Of a stretch of 64,000 nucleotides of DNA, positions 54,909 through 63,800 are shown in pieces. The notes beneath the pieces are model-generated. The model had not been told where the DNA came from. It saw only the letters and a program-made list of their open reading frames with translations, and made no database searches. The stretch lies in contig JAHHHR010000004.1 in the NCBI GenBank assembly GCA_019359245.1, forward strand, positions 124,001 through 188,000. The letters run 5' to 3'. Numbering within the stretch: position 1 is the first letter of the stretch; each line of letters starts with the position of its first letter. The DNA comes from Nostoc desertorum CM1-VF14. Lineage in GTDB: Bacteria > Cyanobacteriota > Cyanobacteriia > Cyanobacteriales > Nostocaceae. The translations under genes and the position numbers were made by a program.

Positions 54909-56081
54909 ATGCGCTCACCCTTTAATGTAACAAAAATTCATCACTTTACAGCTTCAGTTTCAGTGTTAGCACTGACAATCAGCTTGGCTGCATGTGGCGG
55001 ACAGCAAAACTCGGATAATACAACCTCCAATCCTGGCACTGCTACAGATACTACTGCCTCCAGCTCAACCAAATTAGATTTGGGTGGAAATGTCAAGTTA
55101 AGCGGGGCTGGTGCGTCTTTCCCAGCACCACTATATGATACATGGTTTACGGATCTAAACAAAAAATATCCAAACCTGCAAGTTGACTATGCCTCAGTTG
55201 GTAGCGGTGCTGGAGTTGAGCAATTTATCAAAGGAACTGTAGACTTTGGTGCCAGCGATGTTGCCATGAAGGATGAAGAAATTCAGAAGGTGCCAGCGGA
55301 TAAGGGCGTTATTTTACTGCCTGTAACAGCTGGTAGCATCGTGCTGGCTTACAACTTGCCAGATGTTGCAGAACTAAAGTTACCACGAGCCGTTTACGCT
55401 GATATTTTACTAGGCAAAATCAAGTCTTGGGATGATGCCCAAATTGCCAAGGCTAACCCAGGTGTAAAGCTTCCTAACCAAGCAATCACAGTTGTTTATC
55501 GTTCAGATGGTAGTGGAACAACAGGTGTGTTTACAAAACACCTTAACGCTATTAGCCCGGAGTGGAAGACTAAAGTTGGTGAAGGCAAAACTGTCAACTG
55601 GCCTGTGGGAGTTGGTGCGAAAGGGAATGAGGGTGTTACCGCCCAAGTCCAACAGACACAAGGTTCTATTGGTTATGTCGAGTACGGCTATGCCAAACAA
55701 AATAGTCTCAAGTTCGCTGCTTTAGAAAATAAAGGCGGTCAGTTTATTGTACCTACTGAAGAGTCAGCCTCTAAAACTCTGGCATCAGCAACTCTACCGC
55801 CTGATCTCCGCGTCTTCATTTCCGATCCAGAAGGAGCTGATTCCTATCCCATCGTCACTTACACTTGGCTGTTGACTTACAAGAAATATCCCGATGCAGC
55901 AAAAGCTAAAGCAGTTGAAGCTGCGATCGAATACGCTTTAACTGAGGGTCAGAAGAATGCTGCGGCACTAGGGTATGTTCCTTTACCCCAAAACGTCATT
56001 ACAAAGGTAGCTGCTGCTGCTGATCAAATCAGTCCAGAGTATAAAATCGCTGTTGGTAGTGGTACTAGCGCTAGCAAGTAG
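54909..56081 (+). CDS. pstS: Phosphate-binding lipoprotein PstS
   Basis: Periplasmic phosphate receptor of the high-affinity Pst ABC transporter. The 390-residue product has a lipoprotein signal ending in LAACGG (Cys29). The mature protein keeps LSGAGASFPAPLYDTWF, the phosphate-binding loops VDYASVGSGAGVEQFI and YRSDGSGTTGVFTKHL, and GVGAKGNEGVTAQVQQTQGSIGYVEYGYA. A 30-residue Ser/Thr-rich linker follows the lipid anchor. It is the first gene of the pstS-C-A-B operon and is processed by LspA. Confidence 0.97.
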   Translation: MRSPFNVTKIHHFTASVSVLALTISLAACGGQQNSDNTTSNPGTATDTTASSSTKLDLGGNVKLSGAGASFPAPLYDTWFTDLNKKYPNLQVDYASVGSGAGVEQFIKGTVDFGASDVAMKDEEIQKVPADKGVILLPVTAGSIVLAYNLPDVAELKLPRAVYADILLGKIKSWDDAQIAKANPGVKLPNQAITVVYRSDGSGTTGVFTKHLNAISPEWKTKVGEGKTVNWPVGVGAKGNEGVTAQVQQTQGSIGYVEYGYAKQNSLKFAALENKGGQFIVPTEESASKTLASATLPPDLRVFISDPEGADSYPIVTYTWLLTYKKYPDAAKAKAVEAAIEYALTEGQKNAAALGYVPLPQNVITKVAAAADQISPEYKIAVGSGTSASK

Positions 56082-56107
56082 CTACAGTCAAAACATGAAG
56101 CATTCCT

Positions 56108-56147
56108 AAACAACAATTTGTCGGCTGCTCCTTAAAGTTGTTGTTTT
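56108..56147 (+). terminator. Hairpin between pstS and pstC
   Basis: AAACAACAA (56108-56116) pairs with TTGTTGTTT (56138-56146), loop 21 bases, followed by T. It sits 27 bases after the pstS stop. A partial terminator or RNA-stability element here would give more PstS than permease, as is usual for this operon. Confidence 0.5.
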
Positions 56148-56278
56148 ATCGACATTCGTAACTTGGAACTCTAAGTTATCAATGTTTCAATTTCAAAAAA
56201 TGATGAGGCGGCAATTTTACTAATCTGGTTGCCTCCCATCCATATTTTTCTCTGATTTACTTGTTAAAATTGGTAGTC

Positions 56279-57229
56279 ATGGCTACAAATACTCAAAACC
56301 TTTCATCAGCGACAAAAAATCGCTCTGATGTAGAAAAGTCCCTAGATCAGGGTTTTATTTGGCTTACTAAAATTTTCGCCTTTGGGGTTGCTGCTACTTT
56401 ATTATGGATCGGCTTACAGGTGGCAATTGCTTCTTGGCCTGCCATCCAACAGTTTGGTGCTAGCTTTTTAGCTAACACCACTTGGAACCCAGTTAATGAT
56501 ACCTACGGGGTGCTACCTCAAATTTATGGAACTCTCTTGAGTTCTTTTATTGGTTTACTGATAGCTGTACCGATTGGAGTTGGTACTGCTATTGTACTAA
56601 GCGAGGATTTTTTACCCTCAAAAGTGAAGTTGGTACTGGTTTTTGCGGTAGAACTGCTCGCAGCCATTCCCAGTGTTGTTTACGGGGTTTGGGGTATTTT
56701 TGTTTTAGTGCCTATATTAACTAATTTAGGAAAATGGCTCAATACTTACTTTGGCTGGATACCATTTTTTAGCACCCCCCCTACAGGCCCAGGAATGTTA
56801 CCGGCGGGAGTCATATTAGCAATTATGACTTTGCCAATCATCACAGCTTTATCACGCGATGCCTTAATTTCTATACCCTCCAGTTTGCGCCAAGCAGCCG
56901 TAGGACTAGGAGCAACTCGCTGGGAAACGATTTTGCAAATTCTGATTCCAGCAGCCTTTTCGGGTATAGTTAGCGCTGTGATGTTAGCACTCGGTCGGGC
57001 AATGGGAGAAACAATGGCTGTAACAATGTTGATTGGTAATTCCAACAAAATTAGTGTCTCACTGTTAGCACCAGGTAATACGATTTCTTCTCTCTTGGCA
57101 AACCAATTTTCAGAAGCTAGTGGTTTGCAAGTTTCGGCTTTAATGTACGCTGCACTAGTTCTATTCTTCTTGACCTTGATAGTCAATATCATGGCCGAAT
57201 TTATCGTTCTGAGAGTCAAGCGACTGTAG
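56279..57229 (+). CDS. pstC: Phosphate ABC transporter permease PstC
   Basis: Inner-membrane permease, 316 residues, six helices. The family blocks are seen: YGVLPQIYGTLLSSFIGLLIAVPIGVGTAIVLSEDF, VELLAAIPSVVYGVWGIFVLVP, the EAA loop RQAAVGLGATRWETILQILIPAAFSGIVSAVMLALGRAMGETMAV. The frame opens six codons earlier at a TTG; the ATG at 56279 (MATNTQN) is chosen. It pairs with PstA to form the channel, with PstB as the ATPase. Confidence 0.95.
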   Translation: MATNTQNLSSATKNRSDVEKSLDQGFIWLTKIFAFGVAATLLWIGLQVAIASWPAIQQFGASFLANTTWNPVNDTYGVLPQIYGTLLSSFIGLLIAVPIGVGTAIVLSEDFLPSKVKLVLVFAVELLAAIPSVVYGVWGIFVLVPILTNLGKWLNTYFGWIPFFSTPPTGPGMLPAGVILAIMTLPIITALSRDALISIPSSLRQAAVGLGATRWETILQILIPAAFSGIVSAVMLALGRAMGETMAVTMLIGNSNKISVSLLAPGNTISSLLANQFSEASGLQVSALMYAALVLFFLTLIVNIMAEFIVLRVKRL

Positions 57230-57248
57230 CTTATTTTTGGATTAAATT

Positions 57249-58130
57249 ATGACTTCTAATTTTCCAGAGCGCAGTCTAACTCGCGCTGCCATGTCTCAAA
57301 GAACATTGTTTAATACTGTAATGACAGTAGTTGGATTTATCTGCGGGGTATTGGCACTTGTGCCTTTGCTAGCAGTGCTTTCTTATGTCATTATTCAAGG
57401 CTTTAGCAGTTTGAGTCCCAGCATCTTTTTTGAGCTGCCACCCAAAGCGTTACAACAGGGAGGAGGCTTTGGTAATGCAATCTTGGGTACACTATTAATG
57501 GTAGGAATTGCTGCCTTAATTAGTATCCCATTTGGTGTTTTAGCCGCGATTTATATAACAGAATTTAGCTCGGCTCAAGTAGCGAGATGGGTACGCTTTG
57601 CGGCTAACGTCCTGAGTGGAGTCCCCTCAATTATTGCTGGGGTATTTGCCTATGGGATTGTAGTTTTGACACTGGTAAAGTTAAACTTAGGATCATATTC
57701 TGCTTTAGGTGGAGGATTTGCGCTGGCAATTTTGATGTTGCCAATTATTGTCCGAACCACTGACGAAGCCTTGCAGTTAGTTTCGCAAGATTTACGACAA
57801 GCATCTGTAGGGTTAGGAGCAACTAACTTTCAAACAGTAACACAAGTAGTTTTGCCAGCAGCCTTACCAGCAATTGTAACTGGGGCAACGCTAGCGATCG
57901 CCAGAGCCTCTGGAGAAACTGCACCCTTACTGTTTACGGCTTTATTTTCCAACTTTTGGCCCGATGGCTTATTCCAACCAACAGCTTCCCTCGCTGTTTT
58001 GGTTTACAAATATGCCATTTCTCCGTTTAAAAATTGGCAATCACTAGCTTGGGCAGCGTCTTTGATTTTAGTATTGATGGTTCTGATCACAAGTATTATC
58101 GCTCGCTGGGTAACTCGCAAAAAAGCTTAG
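57249..58130 (+). CDS. pstA: Phosphate ABC transporter permease PstA
   Basis: Second permease of the Pst system, 293 residues, six helices. Blocks: GGGFGNAILGTLLMVGIAALISIPFGVLAAIYITEF, AANVLSGVPSIIAGVFAYGIVVL and the EAA loop RQASVGLGATNFQTVTQVVLPAALPAIVTGATLAIARASGETAPLLFT. It begins 19 bases after pstC and ends 54 before pstB. Co-transcribed with them. Confidence 0.95.
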   Translation: MTSNFPERSLTRAAMSQRTLFNTVMTVVGFICGVLALVPLLAVLSYVIIQGFSSLSPSIFFELPPKALQQGGGFGNAILGTLLMVGIAALISIPFGVLAAIYITEFSSAQVARWVRFAANVLSGVPSIIAGVFAYGIVVLTLVKLNLGSYSALGGGFALAILMLPIIVRTTDEALQLVSQDLRQASVGLGATNFQTVTQVVLPAALPAIVTGATLAIARASGETAPLLFTALFSNFWPDGLFQPTASLAVLVYKYAISPFKNWQSLAWAASLILVLMVLITSIIARWVTRKKA

Positions 58131-58184
58131 TCAAATATCTACATAGCGGATTTAGATCGCTAAAACTAATACTACACTTAATTT

Positions 58185-58991
58185 ATGACTAGTAACATTA
58201 GTACAGTGAATGATACTGAAACAGTTTTACATACTGAAAACCTTAACGTATACTACGGTAAGTTTTTAGCATTACAGAATATTTGGTTAGATATACCGAA
58301 AAATAAGGTAACAGCCTTTATCGGCCCTTCTGGTTGTGGTAAAAGCACGTTGTTGCGATGCTATAACCGCCTTAATGACTTAATTGAGTCATTTCGAGCA
58401 GAAGGTAAAATACTTTTTTACGATAAAAACTTGTATGCATCCGATATTGATCCTGTAGAGGTGCGTCGTCGGATTGGGATGGTATTTCAAAGACCAAACC
58501 CGTTTCCAAAATCAATTTATGACAATATTGCTTTTGGAGCCAAAATCAACGGCTACAAAGGTAATATGGATGAATTGGTGGAACGGAGTTTGCGACAAGC
58601 AGCTTTGTGGGATGAAGTAAAGGATAAACTGCGACAAAGCGGTTCGTCTTTATCGGGTGGACAACAACAGAGGTTATGTATTGCTCGTGCGATCGCAGTA
58701 CAACCTGAAATTATATTAATGGATGAACCTTGCTCCGCCCTCGACCCTATTTCCACCTTGCGGGTTGAAGAACTAATTCACCAACTTAAAGAGCAATATA
58801 CCATTGTTATCGTTACCCATAATATGCAGCAAGCAGCGCGGGTTTCTGATAAAACAGCCTTTTTCAATGTTCGGACTACAGAGAAAGGAGAGCGTAACGG
58901 CTACATGGTAGAGTACGACGCAACAGAACTAATTTTCAACAATCCTCAGCAGCAAGATACCAAAGATTATGTTAGCGGCAGATTTGGATAA
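58185..58991 (+). CDS. pstB: Phosphate ABC transporter ATPase PstB
   Basis: ATPase that drives phosphate import through PstCA. The 268-residue protein has Walker [10 protein letters not shown] (47-55), the Q loop in [16 protein letters not shown] (a PstB signature), the ABC signature [17 protein letters not shown], Walker [14 protein letters not shown] and the switch histidine in [15 protein letters not shown]. phoU, often next in other bacteria, is not found downstream; 377 bases without a gene follow. Confidence 0.97.
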   Translation: MTSNISTVNDTETVLHTENLNVYYGKFLALQNIWLDIPKNKVTAFIGPSGCGKSTLLRCYNRLNDLIESFRAEGKILFYDKNLYASDIDPVEVRRRIGMVFQRPNPFPKSIYDNIAFGAKINGYKGNMDELVERSLRQAALWDEVKDKLRQSGSSLSGGQQQRLCIARAIAVQPEIILMDEPCSALDPISTLRVEELIHQLKEQYTIVIVTHNMQQAARVSDKTAFFNVRTTEKGERNGYMVEYDATELIFNNPQQQDTKDYVSGRFG

Positions 58992-59368
58992 ATAGATAAA
59001 TATTACACATTCTTAATGTTAGAGCAATGAGGAATAGTCGAAAATCAAAGCTTTACGATATTCCTCTAGTTTTTATTTGTTTGTCAAAGGTTGGCGATCG
59101 CTTACACATAGATCAGTAATGGTATTGGCTTGCTATTATGTTATCTATCTGTAAGTTTTGTGATAACTACAGAGTAAGCATTCCATAAAACAAACAGTTA
59201 AAAATAACTGTTTATTATATCAAACCCAGACTAACTTATTGCACTAGTAGTACACTGTTGAGCAAGTCTACCTACCTCTAATGATTTCCTCAAGCACCTT
59301 ATTTGATTAATTGAGATAGCGCATGGTTTTAAATCTTGCTGCACTAATGCATTTGAAAGCTTTTTCTA
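58992..59368. other. Non-coding gap after pst operon
   Basis: No gene was found. The only clear structure is a stem AAACAGTTA (59192-59200), loop AAAA, TAACTGTTT (59205-59213), with T-rich sequence on both outer sides. It may end the pst transcript rightwards or the tRNA-Gly transcript leftwards. Confidence 0.5.
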
Positions 59369-59439
59369 AGCGGGCGGCGGGAATCGAACCCGCATTAATA
59401 GCTTGGAAGGCTATAGTTTTACCACTAAACTACGCCCGC
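59369..59439 (-). tRNA. trnG: tRNA-Gly (UCC anticodon)
   Basis: On the minus strand a 71-base cloverleaf: acceptor GCGGGCG/CGCCCGC, D arm GTTTAGTGGTAAAAC, anticodon stem ATAGC/GCTAT around loop CTTCCAA (anticodon UCC), T arm GCGGG TTCGATT CCCGC and discriminator T as in glycine tRNAs. No CCA is encoded. It is a normal tRNA, on its own between the pst operon and the TonB-like gene. Confidence 0.93.
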
Positions 59440-59490
59440 AAATCTCCAACCCTATAAATATAACATAGTTTTCGTAAAAATTCAATTATT

Positions 59491-60771
59491 TTAGTTGGAA
59501 TTAGCAGGCTGGATTTTTATTCGTACAAATAAATTACTCAAATCTGGTTTTGTGCCATCGTTGTTGTGAGCAGCAAGAAAGTTTTCAGTTTTGAAAACGT
59601 CGTTGAGAAGTTGCTCATATGTGCTTTTTTCACTTTGTAGTGTTGTGGGTTCTATCTCTATAACTTGAGCCTGTTGAAAATTGCCATTGCGATCAATTAT
59701 TAAGCTAGCAAGGATCTGTGCAGGCTTAACTTCCGAATCACGGGGGAGAAAACTTGAATCCAATTGTTTAGCGTTGCTTCCCCTGTATAAAGCGATAACT
59801 TCGGGTAAAGCATCTTGTCGTAATCTTCCTGATTGTATCAAGTTACTCACTTCATCTCTAAGCAAAGGAGCTACTATCGCTACTGATGCTCCCCCAGTAG
59901 GAGTTGGCGGAGTTTCTCTACTTGGAGTTGATGGAGTTTCTCCACTTGGAGTTGATGGAGTTTCCCTACTTGAAGTTGGTGGAGCTTCTCTACTTGGAGT
60001 TGATGGAGTTTCTCTACTTGGAGTTGATAGAGTCTCTCTACTTGGAGCTGGTGGAGTTTCTCTACTCGCAGTTGATGGAGTTTCCTGAGTGGGGGTGCGT
60101 GGAGCCTCTCTATTTTCAGCTTCCGAAACTGGTGGATTTGATGGAATACCTGTTGGTAGAGCCGTTCCCCTTCCCAGTTTAATTTCTTGACGGCGGTTCC
60201 AAGGTAGATTACCAACAGGAACTGTTGAGGTCGGTATCGGTGTGACTGTAGGTGTAGGTGTAGATTTCGGTATAGGAGTTGGTGTCGATGTTGGCGTCGG
60301 CGTGGGTTTCGGTGTGGCTGTAGTCGTAGTTGTAGGTGTCGGCGTAGAAACTCTCTGTTGCCTAAAGGGTTGACTATTAGGTTTAGAGGCGTAAATTCGG
60401 CTTTTTGGCTGGAGATTATCAGCAGAATTTATTGCGTCTGCGTCCAAATCCTGATTTTTGGGCGTAGTTTGTGCTGTTTGTGGTAAACGTGCTGGTACAG
60501 ACTTTTTAGTTGAGGATAGTGGCTTTGGTGAAACTTTTCTAGCTGTTGATTTTTTTGTAGGAGCAATATCTATCAATTCAATGGGAACAGCAGATTGACT
60601 TTGCTGGGGAAACCAGAGACTAAATGCATTAGATGAGCGCATCAGCCAGAAAGCCAGCAAGTGCAGACAGACTGAACCTATAACAACAGAAATCCACAAA
60701 CCTGGTGGATCAGTGTGTCGCCTCCAGACTTTGGCTGGAATTGGAGTTTTGTCTGCAATTGATGGTGTCAT
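59491..60771 (-). CDS. TonB-like proline-rich periplasmic protein
   Basis: A 426-residue protein with TonB-type layout. A membrane helix lies at about 25-45 (LWISVVIGSVCLHLLAFWLM), then a long Pro/Thr/Lys-rich periplasm-spanning region, including PTPTPTSTPTPIPK and an array of 8-residue units (ETPSTPSR), then a C-terminal domain (about 340-426) with LASLIIDRNGNFQQAQVIEIEPT, weakly like the TonB C-terminus. The HLLAFW helix is typical of cyanobacterial TonB homologues. ExbB/ExbD genes are not adjacent. Start is ATG 60771 (MTPSIADK); an in-frame ATG three codons earlier is also possible. Confidence 0.7.
   Translation of the reverse strand: MTPSIADKTPIPAKVWRRHTDPPGLWISVVIGSVCLHLLAFWLMRSSNAFSLWFPQQSQSAVPIELIDIAPTKKSTARKVSPKPLSSTKKSVPARLPQTAQTTPKNQDLDADAINSADNLQPKSRIYASKPNSQPFRQQRVSTPTPTTTTTATPKPTPTPTSTPTPIPKSTPTPTVTPIPTSTVPVGNLPWNRRQEIKLGRGTALPTGIPSNPPVSEAENREAPRTPTQETPSTASRETPPAPSRETLSTPSRETPSTPSREAPPTSSRETPSTPSGETPSTPSRETPPTPTGGASVAIVAPLLRDEVSNLIQSGRLRQDALPEVIALYRGSNAKQLDSSFLPRDSEVKPAQILASLIIDRNGNFQQAQVIEIEPTTLQSEKSTYEQLLNDVFKTENFLAAHNNDGTKPDLSNLFVRIKIQPANSN
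59903..60090. repeat. 24-bp tandem repeat in TonB-like gene
   Basis: About eight imperfect units of the form GGAGTTTCTCTACTTGGAGTTGAT encode the 8-residue unit ETPSTPSR on the minus strand. Unit number is probably variable. Confidence 0.8.
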
Positions 60772-60839
60772 ATTATACAAACTGGATATGATTAGGCACT
60801 CTTACTCATTGGTAATGCTTTAAAATACCAGTCTAAATT

Positions 60840-63800
60840 TTAGCGATTAACAATTAGCTCTGGTGTGACAGCGAAAGTCAAAACTGTTTCATCTACTCCT
60901 TTAAGTTCTAGCGGACTACCTTTAGTAATTTCTCCTTCTTGCAAATAATCTGCCACAGCAGCAGAAACTAGGATAGTACCGGGAACAGCAGCAGCTTGCA
61001 ACCTTGCAGCAATATTCACACTTGGTCCAATGGCAGTATAATCGGCACGTTCAGCGCTACCAAACATCCCCACGACAGCAGTACCTTGGTGGATACCGCA
61101 CCGGAACTGGACGCTAGTAAGTTTGTCCCCATCAAATACACCTTGATTTCGCCAGCGCTGGTTCAAGTCAGCCAGTGAGCGGTGCATTGCTCTTGCTGTA
61201 TTGATGGCACGACGTACTTGTTCATTAGGGGTTAGTTCTTCCGGCGCTCCGTATAAAGCTAAGATAGCATCTCCCATAAATTTATCTACAGTGCCGCCAT
61301 TGGCAAATACAACCTTGGTCATGGCTTCTAAATATTCATTTAGCAATTCTGCTACTCGCCGCGATCTTAGAGTATTTGCTAACTGTGTAAAACCTACGAT
61401 GTCACTAAACAAAACTGTAATTAAGCGTGGTTCTGGGCGCAAATCTAACGTTAAATCTCCGGTTGCGGCTTTTTGAACTAATACAGCCGGCAAAAACCGC
61501 TTTAACACCGATTCTGTTAGATAAGTATTTAACTCCACGATTCGCCGTTCATTTTCTTTCAATGCTAAAAGATTCCGAACTTCCGCCAAGAGTTCCCGAT
61601 CATTGAATGGTTTTGCTAAATAAGCATCTGCCCCATGTTCTGTACCTTCGATGCGGGTTTCTTCATCAATTTTTGCAGTCAGCAGAATGATTGGTGTTCC
61701 TTTCAACTTATCCTCATGGCGGATCATCTGAATCATTTCAAGTCCACTCACCAAGGGCATCATTAAGTCAGTCACAATCAAACTGGGCATAATTTCCTTA
61801 GCTACACTATGCCCTTCATGACCATTACGAGCTGTGCGTACATGATAGCCGTTACGACGGAAAATTTCAGATACATAGGTTCGTAAATCCGGGTTGTCAT
61901 CTACAACTAAAATTGAGTGCTGAGTTTTAAGCGTTGAGTTTTGAGTATCAATACTAGAGGAGAAATTTATTGTAATATCTTCAATATTGTCTATTGTTGA
62001 GTCTACCAGTTCTAAATCAGCCAATTCTACGCTAGCGCGGCTCGTATTCAGTTCAGTAGGTGTTTCTAGGACTTGCTGTGCGGGTAAATGATTATTTCCA
62101 ATAACAAGCCATAAACTAAAGGTAGTGCCTTCGCCATAAACTGATTCCACAGTGACTTGGCCACCATGTAATTCTACTAGTTCTTTAACTAAAGCTAAAC
62201 CCAAACCACTGCCTTCATAGGAGCGGTTTGCGGAACCTTCAGCTTGGCGGAAACGCTCAAATAGGTGGGGAATTTGTTCTTTAACAATGCCAATTCCAGT
62301 ATCTTTTACCTGCAATATGCAACGATCATGTTCAGATTTTAGCCTGACACTGATAGTGCCACCTTCGAGAGTAAACTTCATGGCATTTGACAGGAGGTTG
62401 TAAACCACCTTGTCAAATTTTTCCATATCCAAGTACACCGTAGAACATTCATCTAACTGAGTGACGAGGTGCAGTCCTTTTTTCTCACAGTAGGGGCGAA
62501 AAGACTCAACAATTTGGCTGACAAATTCGACTATATTGCAAGGGCGGAAACTAGGTTGCATTCTCCCCGCGTCTAGACGTTGTAGATCCAAGAGTTGATT
62601 TACCAATCGCAGTAAACGGCGGGAGTTACGCAAGGCGATCGCACTTTGGGAGTAAGATAATCCTTCACCAGCCGCCACAGCCGACTCTAAAGGCCCTTGA
62701 ATCAAGGTGATCGGTGTGCGAAACTCATGGGAAATATTTTGGAAAAATTCGGTTTTTTGTTTGTCTAACTCCAGTAAGCGTTCAGCTTGTTGGCGAGTTT
62801 TTTGATACAGGTGTGACTGCTGCACTGCAATCGCTGCTTGAGCTGCTACTGCTTTCGCCAAATCAATATCAGATGACAACCATTGGCGTACTTTTTTACC
62901 TTCATGTAAAGTAATACTACCGATACATTTACCGTCAGCCAATAATGGCACAACCATTAGCGATCGCGCTGGCATTTTTAACGGCAAATCAAAACCCTGC
63001 AAATTTGAGGGAGAATGACTCACATTACTAATTACTACAGGTTCATGTGTCTGTAGCATTTGTTGGAGGATTGGATTCTCCTGTATAGATGCTTGAGAAT
63101 AGGGTAATCTCGGAGGTGATAGGTGATTCTTACTACTTAAATTTTTGTCTGGGGCTGGCAATGCCTGGGTTAGGCTGTCCCTACCCAAATTTTCCGAATG
63201 TTGAAAACTGTCATACAAGCCCACACACTCGACAAACTCATCTTCCTCTGTCCACAAAGATAAGACACAGCCATCGACTTGTAAGGCTTGTCCCAGTTGC
63301 TGGGTGATCGCCGCAAAAATATCTTGGGGGTCTAAGCTAGAGCGAATCGCACTAGTAATTGTATTAATTAGGGCTTCTCTCTTGGCAAGGGCACGTACTT
63401 GCTCGTAAGCATAAGCCTGAGACAAAGCTAAAGCTGCCTGATCCGCCACCATCAACACTAGCTGCACCTCATCCTCCTCCCACAAGCGAGGCAGAGAACA
63501 CTGATGCAGTGCCAACACTGCCATCAGTTCTTGTTGGCAGATCAATGGCACTACTAAACTAGAGCAAATGTTAGCGGCAGTAAAAGCTGCCCCACGTTGG
63601 TGCAGTTCGGGAGTATTACCGTGAATGCGCTCATCATCGGTTACATCTTGAATCACCTGGACTTCACGGGTTTCCCACACCGTTTGAGCCAAAACAGACA
63701 GAGGGGTAGAGGGTGCGATGGGTACGGCAGAAGGATTATTTGCCTGCACCCCTGCTTCTTCAGAAAGAGCCTTCTGATAAATAAATCCTTTATCAGCTAA

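Noticed and set aside
59880..60215. Gln/Leu-rich 111-codon frame on the minus strand within the TonB-like gene
   Set aside because: It is a frame-shifted reading of the 24-bp repeats (HQLQVEKL units) and overlaps the real coding frame completely.
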